Of a stretch of DNA of 64,000 nt, positions 38,001-46,631 are shown piece by piece. The stretch's first letter is position 1. Each line of letters starts with the position of its first letter. A program made the translations under genes and the position numbers. The stretch is taken from assembly GCF_003254055.1 (NCBI RefSeq), contig NZ_QKZT01000002.1, forward strand, positions 343,135-407,134, given 5' to 3'. This DNA comes from Algoriphagus chordae. GTDB lineage: Bacteria; Bacteroidota; Bacteroidia; Cytophagales; Cyclobacteriaceae. The notes under the pieces were generated by a model that saw nothing but the letters and a program-made list of their open reading frames with translations, ran no database searches and was not told where the DNA came from.

Positions 38001-39557
38001 AACCAAACCGGTCATTACTTCACGACCTAACACATCATACTTGGCAAAAAGCCATTTTCCCTGAACCAGTAAAAGACTATCACGGGATGCCACCAATCTA
38101 TCCTGCTTGTCATAAACCATCTCTTCGGGAGCTTTACCTGGAAGTTTTTTGGTGATCTGCCTACCCCTGGAGTCATAGGAGTAGAGATAATAGAGGCCAT
38201 AGCGGTTAGAGTCCCAGGTAGAGCCTCCCCAGTTGTTGGAAGATCTTAATGTACTGATGGTCTTAGGTGGCATCACTACCCGTAACCTTCCCATCAGGTC
38301 ATACACATAATACGTACATAGCCATCCATCATGGTGAGAGGTAGGCGCGGTATCAATCTGGACTTTCTTTAATATCAGTCTACCAAGCTTGTCTTTGTAT
38401 TCAATAGTTCTTTGATCCTGCTCATTATAGGTTTCAATTTTGGAAAGAGAGCCATTTGCAAATAATCCACCATTGACAGGTAAACCTGATGAATTGACTG
38501 TCCATATCCTAACTGAGTCAGCGGCAATGTTTACATTTTCAAAAAGCTCAATTTCATGACCTATCCAAGGCGTTCCTGGTACTCCCTGCTTAAGTATCCT
38601 ATTTAATGGAGAAGCTTCATATGTTTTATCTGCATACCCACGGGAATCTGAATATTGGGCAGTGTAATAAGAACTATGAAGGGAGGTCGCAGCGGACCTA
38701 TACAACCCTTGGTAGGATGTATTATTAGGAAATGGAAGGTAATCCCTGTACTGTCTTCCCAATGCATCATATCCAAAGGCCGTTATAATATCAGAACCAT
38801 TTTCCGAAGCCTGAATCCCGACTTTTTGGCTTACTCTTCCTAATCCGTCGTGATAGGTAGTTTGTTTAAAGGAAGCTTTTTGGGAAGAGTTCCTCAATGT
38901 ATAGTCCCCAGTCAGGGTATCTCTTGCTGCATATTCACGAGTCCAGTTTAAGTCTTCGGCATAGCGGTTGATTCTTACCGGCATCTTTGAGGTTATACAA
39001 CCAGTTGCTGTATAGCGATAAGCTATATAATATGTTTTACTGGAGGTCACATTTAATACTGGAAGACTTTGGGTTGTATATGGAAGTAATACTTGATTAT
39101 TGTCATACCACTGGTATGTAAAACCTGGTGGAGCAGGATTAGCCATGAGTGTATCATTTCCATCTGCGATCAGGGTTATGTCTGGGACTGATGGTAACAC
39201 TATTGGACAGGGATCTCCCGTGCCTCCCGTAACGCTCACAGTCATATAATCATAATATGTCCCGCTTACATCCGAATATTCATAATATAGGCTATAAGTA
39301 CCAGCAGAAGCCCACGTGAGAATGTTGGAGCTTATAGTTGTACCCGAAGCCGTGGCCCCGTTTACATCCCAAAAGTAGGTGCCAGATCCAGGAGGTGCCA
39401 CTTGACTAGAACCACTGTAAAAATTAACAGTATAGCTGGTCTGTACACCTGCTGATGCCGAACTGGAACCCACCAGGTCGACATGGGTAATGGCTTGGGA
39501 AAAGCAAAAAGTAGTCCCTATTACCAACATAAATGGGAAAAGAAATAGAAATTTCAT
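35046..39557 (-). CDS. Full-length secreted RHS-repeat polymorphic toxin
   Basis: 1503 aa. A signal peptide (about 1-20, FLFPFMLVIGTTFCFSQ) is followed by two Ig/PKD-like beta domains (about 25-195). YD/RHS repeats then run to about 1240 (many GRLRVVM, YDSRGRQ, YDKQDRLVASRD and YDANGNIT units). The RHS-associated core is around 1240-1340 ([45 protein letters not shown]). The final 150 residues are a unique tip with MFERYWLGKGDMVLTKKQFNEIV and SFYGTEHGNSLGRATVYYNTKGVAVGFYDNF, whose activity I do not recognise. The repeats should form a hollow shell enclosing the tip. Its start overlaps the preceding 153-aa gene by 4 bases. No type IX sorting domain is visible. Confidence 0.92.
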   Translation of the reverse strand: MKFLFLFPFMLVIGTTFCFSQAITHVDLVGSSSASAGVQTSYTVNFYSGSSQVAPPGSGTYFWDVNGATASGTTISSNILTWASAGTYSLYYEYSDVSGTYYDYMTVSVTGGTGDPCPIVLPSVPDITLIADGNDTLMANPAPPGFTYQWYDNNQVLLPYTTQSLPVLNVTSSKTYYIAYRYTATGCITSKMPVRINRYAEDLNWTREYAARDTLTGDYTLRNSSQKASFKQTTYHDGLGRVSQKVGIQASENGSDIITAFGYDALGRQYRDYLPFPNNTSYQGLYRSAATSLHSSYYTAQYSDSRGYADKTYEASPLNRILKQGVPGTPWIGHEIELFENVNIAADSVRIWTVNSSGLPVNGGLFANGSLSKIETYNEQDQRTIEYKDKLGRLILKKVQIDTAPTSHHDGWLCTYYVYDLMGRLRVVMPPKTISTLRSSNNWGGSTWDSNRYGLYYLYSYDSRGRQITKKLPGKAPEEMVYDKQDRLVASRDSLLLVQGKWLFAKYDVLGREVMTGLVTYSGNRATLQALVDGLGNNNAVINATSGKTGTSNAGGFPRSTDGNGEGDVLTVNYYDNYTFRKSALTYVKPTGYHDSSTKTTGMLTGTLIKNLGNNTRYETAIYYDSQGRVVQTISDHHLAGTVRISSKYDFENKPLETITQHTTPSTYTITKGYVYNNSGALSHITHRINSGGVVTLATHTYNQLGELTSKAYPAGGDAVTSFTYNIRGWLKKINDPQVSNASSKVFAQELFYESGGTGQYWNGNIAKTEWRGQDDIKKVYNFTYDAANRLKTAQYTVPTNSVHNGRYNLGYINYDANGNITTMQRVNQQTASIWALVDNLSYTYLSNSNKLIQVGESQGTNTYLSKDFKGTSSENYLYDRNGNLTKNLDKDITSITYNHLNLPVTITFSGTNKKIDYWYNARGVKLRQVNTDGATVKTFDYLGELVFENNAISYILHEEGRAAYENSAFQYEFFVKDHLGNVRQVIRAPISGARIATMEPENEEEEEKYFKNIKESRQGAGEHNKTPGGYATAWLNAGRNRILGPSRSQEVQQGDSVELGVFGKYVDPKKIRLSPASFVRSGMDKKMIQQLTEYGQNLSAGGVNEIAIANVIALVITELQQKPVPEAYMGYALYDSDSTLYEQGKVILSKKARNKHEELVKKIAVPKDGYIETYLVNETSDDVWFDQFRIESTGPLIVQETHYDPWGVELSGLGYQYAGIKVNPYLYNGKEANGHLGVNLYDYGARMYDPAIGRWFVMDPMAEQMRRHSPYNYAFNNPLRFIDPDGMVPQVAIVHSTPQHSESEDPTQNEVGTGQVVKGGYGEDIDIGNVWSHTEDGGYLSDLKKNDQNNSENKDCCQDGRPDLLGYGNFYRNQMGTDAGKDMFERYWLGKGDMVLTKKQFNEIVKLAKQQGADDIKGTSTNLNGQEVIAKVISFYGTEHGNSLGRATVYYNTKGVAVGFYDNFDFDPKPWGVRSFEAEVKTRLVNLDGKAVGAKSFKITYP

Positions 39558-40015
39558 GGTTCAATTCTTTTAAGCTTAAGACCAAGATTTCTTATTTCTT
39601 TAGGGTTGGCTGGAATTAACTGTAGTCCGTTTTTATTCAGAATCACTGAATATGACAACAACAACCTCTCATCCAGTTCGATTTCCAATATCCCTTCATT
39701 ATTTAGAATCCAATTACCGTTTACTAATTGGGTGTTCCCATGATCATTCCAAGAAGATTCAAATTTTCCTCCTTCATGGAATATGTATATTCTTGACCGC
39801 ATGCTTTCTAACTGGCCTTTAAAATGCTCTTCCCTTAATGGATTAGCACTATTTCTACTCTCCAAAGCTGATTTCTCCATTTGCATATCCGCATCCATCA
39901 TCCATACCCCTGTCAAAGCCTGAATAGTCAAACTATCTTTGGATTGTGCCATTCCCCCTAGGTGGAACATTCCCAAAAAGAGTCCTGTGAAAAATAAGTA
40001 TTTATATGTACCCAT
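39554..40015 (-). CDS. Small secreted lipocalin-like protein of the RHS operon
   Basis: 153 aa with a signal peptide (about 1-23, FTGLFLGMFHLGGMAQ). The body has the look of a small beta-barrel, lipocalin-like domain: LTGVWMMDADMQME at the start, SRIYIFHEGGKFESSWNDHGNTQLVNGNWILNNEG in the middle and a beta-rich end. It lies between the SpvB-like gene (3 bases after it) and the RHS gene (4-base overlap), so all three are translationally coupled. It may be a chaperone or export partner for the RHS protein; this is inference only. Confidence 0.7.
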   Translation of the reverse strand: MGTYKYLFFTGLFLGMFHLGGMAQSKDSLTIQALTGVWMMDADMQMEKSALESRNSANPLREEHFKGQLESMRSRIYIFHEGGKFESSWNDHGNTQLVNGNWILNNEGILEIELDERLLLSYSVILNKNGLQLIPANPKEIRNLGLKLKRIEP

Positions 40016-40018
40016 ATC

Positions 40019-43000
40019 TTATTTGATAAAATTGTATTCGTAGTGCGAAAGAATATGCCCGTCATTATTAAGGATTGTTTCAAGCCTTCCCAACCTATCG
40101 TAGTTATAAATCACAGCATGATTCTTTGCGTCCAGTTGAGACCATTGCCCAATCCCAGGGATATAGGTATAGGTATTCATTTCAGATCCAGGTGGATGGA
40201 TCCTTATTTCATCAACGAGGACATTCGTGCCTGAGATAGAAAGTGAAGTTGAGGTGACATCGCGTTCTACTAGTTTCCAAGTAGTGGTTAGGGTCTCAGT
40301 AGCTCCCAAAAAAGTCCAGGATTGGGTCCCTGTGGAGACTTTGGCCCAAAAGCTCAGCTTAAATTTGTTTGACGTGGACGCTCCCGTCACAGTTCTGGAT
40401 ATTGCCCCTCCTGACAGATTGTAAGCATTCCTTCCTGTTCTGGCCTCAGTCCATCTTAGCACTGTTTCCGGTCCGCTGTAGGTCCAGCCTCCTTTTTCAT
40501 TGGTTTCAAAAGAAGTATAGGCGATCTGTGCAGCAGTTGCATTTTTAACTTCGGCAATGGGGTAAGCTCCATCATATGCCCAGATAAAGGAATTTGACTG
40601 TGAATCGGATTGGTTGAAGCCTGTGATGTTGCCACGAGTGTCATATGTGGAAAATATTAGCCTTGCCTGATAACGGGTATCCCGGGTTACAGCGGAAGAG
40701 CCGGAAATTGTAAGCGGAGTAAATGAGGCGACCGCGAGAGGAGAAGCCAGTTCAAGAAAATACATAATATCAGGAAGATAATAAGTTCCCGAAGCCTTGA
40801 AATAAGTCAACTGACCTCCTACTACCTGGGCGTTCGTGCCGTTCAGATTCTGGATCAATGTATATTGTTCTATAGGCTTCAGGATGTTTCTCAATGTGAG
40901 TTGCTTAAGAATATTTGGATATCCAGTGTAAGTTGTGGCTGGGTTGATAACCTGAAAGGGGTATCGATATCGGGTTACCACAACCTCTGGATTGGAACTT
41001 ACCCAAACTTCTTCTTGGGTAAGCTGTAGATAAGTAGGATCGTAAGTCTTTAATGTGGTGGTAGTAAGCGCTCCGGTTGGATTGATAATAGATTCTATTC
41101 GTGAATTTTCCACATATGCTCCCGTTTGCTGTTCAAGCTTTCTAATCTGATAAGTCATGAGATCCACAGAGGTGCCATTTTCGTCAATACAGGTAGAATT
41201 AAAAGGAGGTATATATCCATCATCAATAAACTGAATGACTGCTTGGCTAACTGCGATATTCTGGCTTTTCAATTTTGTATAAGCGATAACAGTCTGGGAG
41301 ACATCCGTACCAGCTGCATTTTTAACTGTTTTTTTGGTCAACTTACCCCTTTCCCAGCTGCTTGAATTGCGGTGGGTTTTATTGGAATAAGGTACTGTCA
41401 TAAAGAGGTCAGGAATATGAGTATTGTTATCAAATTCGTAAAGAATCTTACCGTTTGTCCCATTTATATTCTCATACTCACTGACCTTCAAGTAGACAAC
41501 GGGGCTATCATCGTAACCTGCTCCTATTGCCGAGTTAGAATAAAACATCCTGACTCTTTCCCTACGACTACAGCCAACAGATTGGCAAGTAGCCCTGGAT
41601 TCGGATTCTGTAGCAAAATAAAACAAGCTTTGTGTGAAGTTTTTGATACCTGTACCGGTCTCCCCTTCCCCATATTTATATTCTTTGGAATAAACAGAGG
41701 ATCCAGTTGTATTGGTGATTCTCTTAATCCGTAATCCACCTCCATATTTGGTCACTGAACCATCCACATATTTGTGGGGCTCATAAAAAAACTCTGTATA
41801 TCCTTTCGTGGGATGAGTGATCCTTTTTAGCATACCTTCTTTCAAGTAAGTGGTATCACTTTCACGATTGCCACCACCAATATCAATGTTTGAAACCGCA
41901 GTCGCTGTATTCGGTTGATATTGTATTGTCTGAAATGGAATCAGACTTGAATTTGGTTTTCCATTATAGAAACCAAACCAATCTCTTCGTCTGCTTTTTG
42001 TTGCTTGATCCCAAGAAAATGAGTTGGTATGATAGCTAAAGCTTTGTTTGTTTATAATTGTATTAGCCCCATCTTTTTCAATTAATTCGTCTAGTTTAAG
42101 ACGCGATACGCCGCTGAAATAGCTTTTTGTTAACTGGTAGGATTTTATGAGAGTGTATTCCGTGCCGATTTTACTGTAAATCTCAATCCGGTCCAATGCA
42201 TTCAACCCGGTAAGATCTGATCGTTTCGAAGTATTAATAATAAACTTGACTTTACCTGTCTTATACCTGATTTCATCGATGCCTAGGCTAGTTGAAAATG
42301 AACTTGTGTTGACCTCCTGTTGGATATAAGTTCCACTCCTACATGGAAGAAGAGAGGGACTTGTTGAATTACATTGATCAATTACAGTCACATTATGTTC
42401 AATATCCACCAAAGATTGATTTCCTAATGGCTGATATGTGATTTCTACCTTATCATCGGAATTAGGGGCAAATACTTCAACTAGATACCATGCAGTAATC
42501 CCTGATACAGAACTACCACCAGCTCCTGTGGTAGTGGTGTTTTCAGTAAAATTCAAATTGGCTGAATTTTTACCGAACCTATATCTGACACCATTTTCAT
42601 CAGTTATATCAAAAAAACTGAGGCTGGCACCTACTGCTAAATTTATCGGAGCTTCCGGAAATAGGTAGGGAGCCTGTCCATTCTGTCGCAGGTAAAACTT
42701 CCCACTCTTTCCAGGCATACTATAGGAAAAAATGTCTGCCTCCCGATCTACACCTGCATTTGCACTGTTTTTCTTATAAAGCCAATTATATTTATCAGTA
42801 ACCGTGTTACCTATACAGTAATTATCTACCATATAGTCATTTGATCCTGTTAAGAAATAAAGATTATCAGGCATTTTCTGAATTTGCCTAGTAATCTGCC
42901 CCCCTGCAATTACTGACCATCCTAAACCTGCCCAACTTGCCTGATCGGTGTATTTAATACCTGAGGAATGGTAATTGAGAGAGATGGGAAGTTTAATCGG

Positions 43001-43267
43001 TCCGGACTCAACTGTGTAGAGGGGAATTGAGATATTGGGCACTCCAGTGTACAAATTGACATCATAATTCCCATATCGTTCAATACCTGAAGCATTGGGT
43101 GACTTTTGAATGGGCTTGGGAAAGTTTTTGTTGACTTGAGTCTGAATATCACTAGGTAATTGAGCCATTGTAGCAAAACTTACCAATAAACAGAAGAAGG
43201 AGATAAGAAGAGATGGTCTGAGTATTTTTTTTGCCCACATAAGATCTAGATGAGATATTTCGGGCAA
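40019..43267 (-). CDS. SpvB/RHS-like secreted partner protein
   Basis: 1082 aa. The likely start is Met10 (43240), which puts a normal signal peptide first (MWAKKILRPSLLISFFCLLVSFATMAQ). The N-terminal part, with GNYDVNLYTGVPNISIPLY and LPISLNYHSSGIKYTDQASWAGLGWSV, resembles the SpvB-type opening of insecticidal-toxin B subunits and of large Bacteroidota RHS proteins. A beta-rich middle follows, then a carbohydrate-binding-like module (about 935-1030, FETNEKGGWTYSGPETVLRW). A single RHS/YD repeat closes it (SQLDAKNHAVIYNYDRLGRLETIL). It ends without a toxin tip. It is the first gene of the RHS unit and probably part of its shell or delivery complex. Confidence 0.82.
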   Translation of the reverse strand: MPEISHLDLMWAKKILRPSLLISFFCLLVSFATMAQLPSDIQTQVNKNFPKPIQKSPNASGIERYGNYDVNLYTGVPNISIPLYTVESGPIKLPISLNYHSSGIKYTDQASWAGLGWSVIAGGQITRQIQKMPDNLYFLTGSNDYMVDNYCIGNTVTDKYNWLYKKNSANAGVDREADIFSYSMPGKSGKFYLRQNGQAPYLFPEAPINLAVGASLSFFDITDENGVRYRFGKNSANLNFTENTTTTGAGGSSVSGITAWYLVEVFAPNSDDKVEITYQPLGNQSLVDIEHNVTVIDQCNSTSPSLLPCRSGTYIQQEVNTSSFSTSLGIDEIRYKTGKVKFIINTSKRSDLTGLNALDRIEIYSKIGTEYTLIKSYQLTKSYFSGVSRLKLDELIEKDGANTIINKQSFSYHTNSFSWDQATKSRRRDWFGFYNGKPNSSLIPFQTIQYQPNTATAVSNIDIGGGNRESDTTYLKEGMLKRITHPTKGYTEFFYEPHKYVDGSVTKYGGGLRIKRITNTTGSSVYSKEYKYGEGETGTGIKNFTQSLFYFATESESRATCQSVGCSRRERVRMFYSNSAIGAGYDDSPVVYLKVSEYENINGTNGKILYEFDNNTHIPDLFMTVPYSNKTHRNSSSWERGKLTKKTVKNAAGTDVSQTVIAYTKLKSQNIAVSQAVIQFIDDGYIPPFNSTCIDENGTSVDLMTYQIRKLEQQTGAYVENSRIESIINPTGALTTTTLKTYDPTYLQLTQEEVWVSSNPEVVVTRYRYPFQVINPATTYTGYPNILKQLTLRNILKPIEQYTLIQNLNGTNAQVVGGQLTYFKASGTYYLPDIMYFLELASPLAVASFTPLTISGSSAVTRDTRYQARLIFSTYDTRGNITGFNQSDSQSNSFIWAYDGAYPIAEVKNATAAQIAYTSFETNEKGGWTYSGPETVLRWTEARTGRNAYNLSGGAISRTVTGASTSNKFKLSFWAKVSTGTQSWTFLGATETLTTTWKLVERDVTSTSLSISGTNVLVDEIRIHPPGSEMNTYTYIPGIGQWSQLDAKNHAVIYNYDRLGRLETILNNDGHILSHYEYNFIK

Positions 43268-43884
43268 ATAATGAAAGAATTTAAATTCTAAACAATACCA
43301 TATACACGGAATTTTTTATATGAAAAAATATATTTATACAAAATTATATTTGTATTACAACAGATTTGAAAGTATCACAAATCTCATTTTTCTGTATACA
43401 TTTAAAAAGAATAGGCCAAAAACTATTAAAAAACTCACTTTTAAGCAATTATAAGTTTAGCCATAATTCTAGAACTCAGACAAAATTTAAGTGAATAGTT
43501 CTGAGAAAAAGTCAATTGTCAAACAGATTAGTTCAAACAATTATTTTTAGTAAAAAATACTAATGAAGATTTTTCAGAATATTTTATGATTTTTAAAGCT
43601 TTTCACAAATAATGGATCCTCCCTATTAGCAGATATAGTTTGATTTAAGTAAGACAACCCTGCCCCATTCATTCATGGCAGACACTAAAACAAACTATTA
43701 TAAAGGAATGATTGACATCTATGACTAAACAGCATAGAATTATTAAAGATGTGTTTCTTTGGTCTTGTAAAAGACCTGCGCTACACTTTGCAACCATCTG
43801 TCTAGCGTTGGGCAAACGCTGATCAAGGCAGAATGAAATACCGAGAAGAAATACTAGAAGTGGTGCCAGATAATCAGAACTACC
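43268..43884. other. AT-rich upstream region of the RHS unit
   Basis: 617 bases, very AT-rich up to about 43600, which must include the promoter for the minus-strand RHS genes. From 43660 onward the composition changes and short plus-strand fragments look like decayed coding sequence, but no complete gene is visible. Confidence 0.45.
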
Positions 43885-44067
43885 ATGGGCAAAGCAGAAG
43901 CATCAGCAAAAGTTAAATTAGCAGCCCGAAAGCAGCAAGTAAAAGATCCTGTGCAATTCATTGAAGTAGTGGAAACCGAACTGCTCGAACTATGTGAAGG
44001 AAATTTTGTTAGAAACCGAATCAAACCTTCTGATTTTTCAGCATTGCAAAAACACTGGGGTTCTTAG
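43885..44067 (+). CDS. Short ORF, possible gene remnant
   Basis: 60 codons from ATG, Lys/Ala/Glu-rich and helical (MGKAEASAKVKLAARKQQ, then PVQFIEVVETELLELCEGNFVRNRIKPSDF). Amino-acid use is protein-like, but no family is recognised. It lies directly before repeat copy B and after apparent coding debris, so it may be the surviving end of a larger mobile-element gene. No clear ribosome site is visible. Confidence 0.35.
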   Translation: MGKAEASAKVKLAARKQQVKDPVQFIEVVETELLELCEGNFVRNRIKPSDFSALQKHWGS

Positions 44068-44151
44068 CAATAATAATAAAAAAAGGAGGGCAGAAACGGG
44101 GAAAATTTAAACCAAATTAAATCCATTTGAATTTACAAGACTCAACAGAAA

Positions 44152-44560
44152 GGGCATAAAACACAAAAAGTTGATCGTAAAACGATCACCTAATTTATTA
44201 GTATTAAAAGTGCTACAAAATCACATAGATTTTCAGTGATTTATGTGAAAAGAGGACAAAAAGGGGGACAGGTTCATATTGCTTTTTCAATTTTAAAATT
44301 TATTTGAATTCAATCATTTTAAACCTCTCAAAACATGTTTACGATTTTTGAATGATCTTTTTTCTTTTCGATGTGAAATCAGAAAACGAACCTCTTTTCC
44401 GAAGAGACAAAATATGAAAATGAACCATTGAATTTCCTGTTAATTTGAAGGCATTTATGCTGTCCCAGGATCAAATTCAATTGAATGGATTTAAATCCTC
44501 CTCAGCCTCGTACAATTCGTACGGTACGAGGGGTATGAGCAGTACGAGGTGTACGAAACT
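44152..44560 (+). repeat. Degenerate long direct repeat, copy B (right border of the RHS region)
   Basis: Partner of 29320-29757 in direct orientation, with the same order of landmarks. They run from AAACACAAAAAGTTGA with its imperfect inverted repeat, through GGGGGACAGGTTCAT and CTCAAAACATG, to the terminal 9-bp-period GTACG array at about 44508-44555 (GTACGAGGGGTATGAGCAG). A few insertions and deletions separate the copies. Together they enclose about 14.4 kb that contains nothing but the RHS toxin genes and their debris. Confidence 0.8.
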
Positions 44561-44726
44561 CATAGTGCTTAATTAATAAAGAAAGCACAGTTAAAGAACG
44601 GAATTCTGACTACGATTTATGAATCACCAAACCACTTCCTTGACATTTTCCGTCAAATCCTAATTAATAATTTGCTCATATCCAAAGGACTACTTAATTC
44701 GAATTACAATCTAAAATTTTAAGATT

Positions 44727-46175
44727 TTGTTAATCGCACTTGACAGTTTCGGCTTTCGTATTTCTCCACGCAAAGGATTAACTGGAAAATGCCAAATATG
44801 TGGCAATCCAGTAAAGGCATATTGTGGGAACATTATTATACATCATTGGAAGCATGTCGCAGAATTAAATTGCGATCCATGGAAAGAGCACGAATCGGAA
44901 TGGCACAGGTCATGGAAAAATGAATTTCCAAAAGATTGGCAAGAAGTAATAATGAACAAAGGCAATAATAAACATATTGCAGATGTTAAAACGAAAAATG
45001 GGCTTGTGTTAGAACTTCAGAATTCCTCTATATCAAGTTCAACAATTGAAGAAAGAGAAGATTTTTACGGAAACATAATTTGGCTGATTAATGCAAAACC
45101 ATTTCAGGATAATTTTATGCATTTCAGTATAGTAAAAAGTAAATTATTAGAATTAGAACGATCCAAGTATTCCTCACTTTCCTATTATCAGAAGGAAGAC
45201 AGTAAGATTATTAAAGATTTAAAAGAGAAAATTGAAGATTGTAAATCAGATTATACAAATCTATCATATGAAGTCCCAAGTCTAGAAAGACTCCGAACTG
45301 AAATTATCGAATTAAATAGCAATATTGAAAAAACTTTAATCAGCTATTTAACTCAAAAATACCTATTTAGTAGAATTTTAAATGAATTCTCATGCAAAGA
45401 GAAGGAAGCAATATTATCTATCCGTTCTCAAAAAGAATTAATAAATACTGAAATTCAAGAATGTAAAAAGACTCTGCAAAAAATAGAAAGTTTCCCAGGC
45501 TCAGAAGTACCAGGTTTTGAGCATTATAAAATCATACCACACACTGCAGTTTCATCCTCTTCCTTTAGCAAATGTCGTTTAGTCGAAAAAGAAACAAAAG
45601 ACTCTCTCTTCCCCTTCACTCTTCCGTTTCACTCTAAAGAAGAATTTGAGCAGATTTCAAGTAATAAAAATTATATTCTAATTATTGATCTAAACGAGGT
45701 ATTGGAAAACATTCATCAAACAATAAACTCTCTCTCATTAGAATTAAAACAACTTGAGAAAGCAGAAAATAATAATCTAAGGTATATGGAGGTTCAACTT
45801 ACTGATTTTCTAGAGGTAGAACTAAAAAAGTGTTTATCGAAACTCAAAATCAGAAAAGATAAAATAAAACAGGTTAATCAAAGTATTGATAGTTTACAAA
45901 ATGAAATAAAGTGGCAAAAAGAAAATGAAGAAGATGAAAGAGAACTTGAAATTACGCAGCAAGAAGAAATGCATGAATTAGAAAAAAACGAGATTATGAC
46001 CAGATTTAAAGGTCAATTTTACTACCAATGGAAGCATAGAAGACAGAGTTGGAACTATGCAAAAGCCCGAATTTTCGTGGATTTTAAATCACACATTTCC
46101 GAACTTGTCAGCGATACAACCCTTAGAAAATTAAGCAAGACCGACTTCGTACATCTAATAAAAAATTGGAAGTAA
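44727..46175 (+). CDS. CoiA-like nuclease-domain protein with long coiled coil
   Basis: 482 aa starting at TTG (an in-frame TAA 15 bases earlier leaves no ATG). Residues about 18-50 hold a zinc-finger-like CQICGNPV...HHWKH motif, followed by an HxxxW-rich segment. At about 85-112 comes the competence-protein CoiA pattern HIADVKTKNGLVLELQNSSIS plus an ER-x-x-x-Y stretch. This is a PD-(D/E)XK-type nuclease core with Asp and E-x-Q. From about 150 to 460 it is a long Lys/Glu-rich coiled coil with no recognised domain. The gene is clearly more AT-rich than the PUL. It stands alone; a DNA-processing or defence role is inferred. Confidence 0.65.
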   Translation: MLIALDSFGFRISPRKGLTGKCQICGNPVKAYCGNIIIHHWKHVAELNCDPWKEHESEWHRSWKNEFPKDWQEVIMNKGNNKHIADVKTKNGLVLELQNSSISSSTIEEREDFYGNIIWLINAKPFQDNFMHFSIVKSKLLELERSKYSSLSYYQKEDSKIIKDLKEKIEDCKSDYTNLSYEVPSLERLRTEIIELNSNIEKTLISYLTQKYLFSRILNEFSCKEKEAILSIRSQKELINTEIQECKKTLQKIESFPGSEVPGFEHYKIIPHTAVSSSSFSKCRLVEKETKDSLFPFTLPFHSKEEFEQISSNKNYILIIDLNEVLENIHQTINSLSLELKQLEKAENNNLRYMEVQLTDFLEVELKKCLSKLKIRKDKIKQVNQSIDSLQNEIKWQKENEEDERELEITQQEEMHELEKNEIMTRFKGQFYYQWKHRRQSWNYAKARIFVDFKSHISELVSDTTLRKLSKTDFVHLIKNWK

Positions 46176-46631
46176 ACGACAATGTGGCCAGTAATAAAAT
46201 TTTTAGGAACAGTTTTTATTAGCTTTTTTGCCATGACGGAGCATAGGGGCCGAAAATCCATTTCCTCTTTTTGCTGTGGCATGGGGAATTTGGATAATTT
46301 ACATCGTTAGCTTGCGCTCGAAAAGAAAAAAGAGCTGGACAAAGAGCGGCTGATCCGGGAAATACTGAACAAGCTCTAGAATTCAAAAAGGAACTTCAGC
46401 GAAGCAAAAGATCCTAGAAGGAAAAAGCAGAATGAAGCAAAACTAACCAATCGAAAACCCGCTCTTGAAAGAAAGGGATTTTTCAGATGAGCATTTTGAA
46501 TTAATGATAGCAAGAATCCAAGCCCAAGAAAAAAAAAAACAACTAGTAAGGATTCCATCGTTTCAGATCTGAGGGTTTTTAATAATCATTGTTTAAACTA
46601 CAAAAGTACTTTCTGATAAAAAAAAGGAAGA
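46176..46631. other. Debris region between the CoiA-like and ArdC genes
   Basis: 456 bases with no intact gene. Short plus-strand stretches (for example around 46250-46330, translating as a hydrophobic segment followed by a Lys/Arg-rich one, and 46390-46520) look like fragments of former genes. The region probably records insertions and deletions in this mobile area. Confidence 0.4.

Noticed and set aside
46376..46558. 60-codon minus-strand frame as a small membrane protein
   Set aside because: It is Phe/Leu-rich only because it is antisense to A-rich, Lys/Glu-coding debris; it has no ribosome site and no recognisable family.
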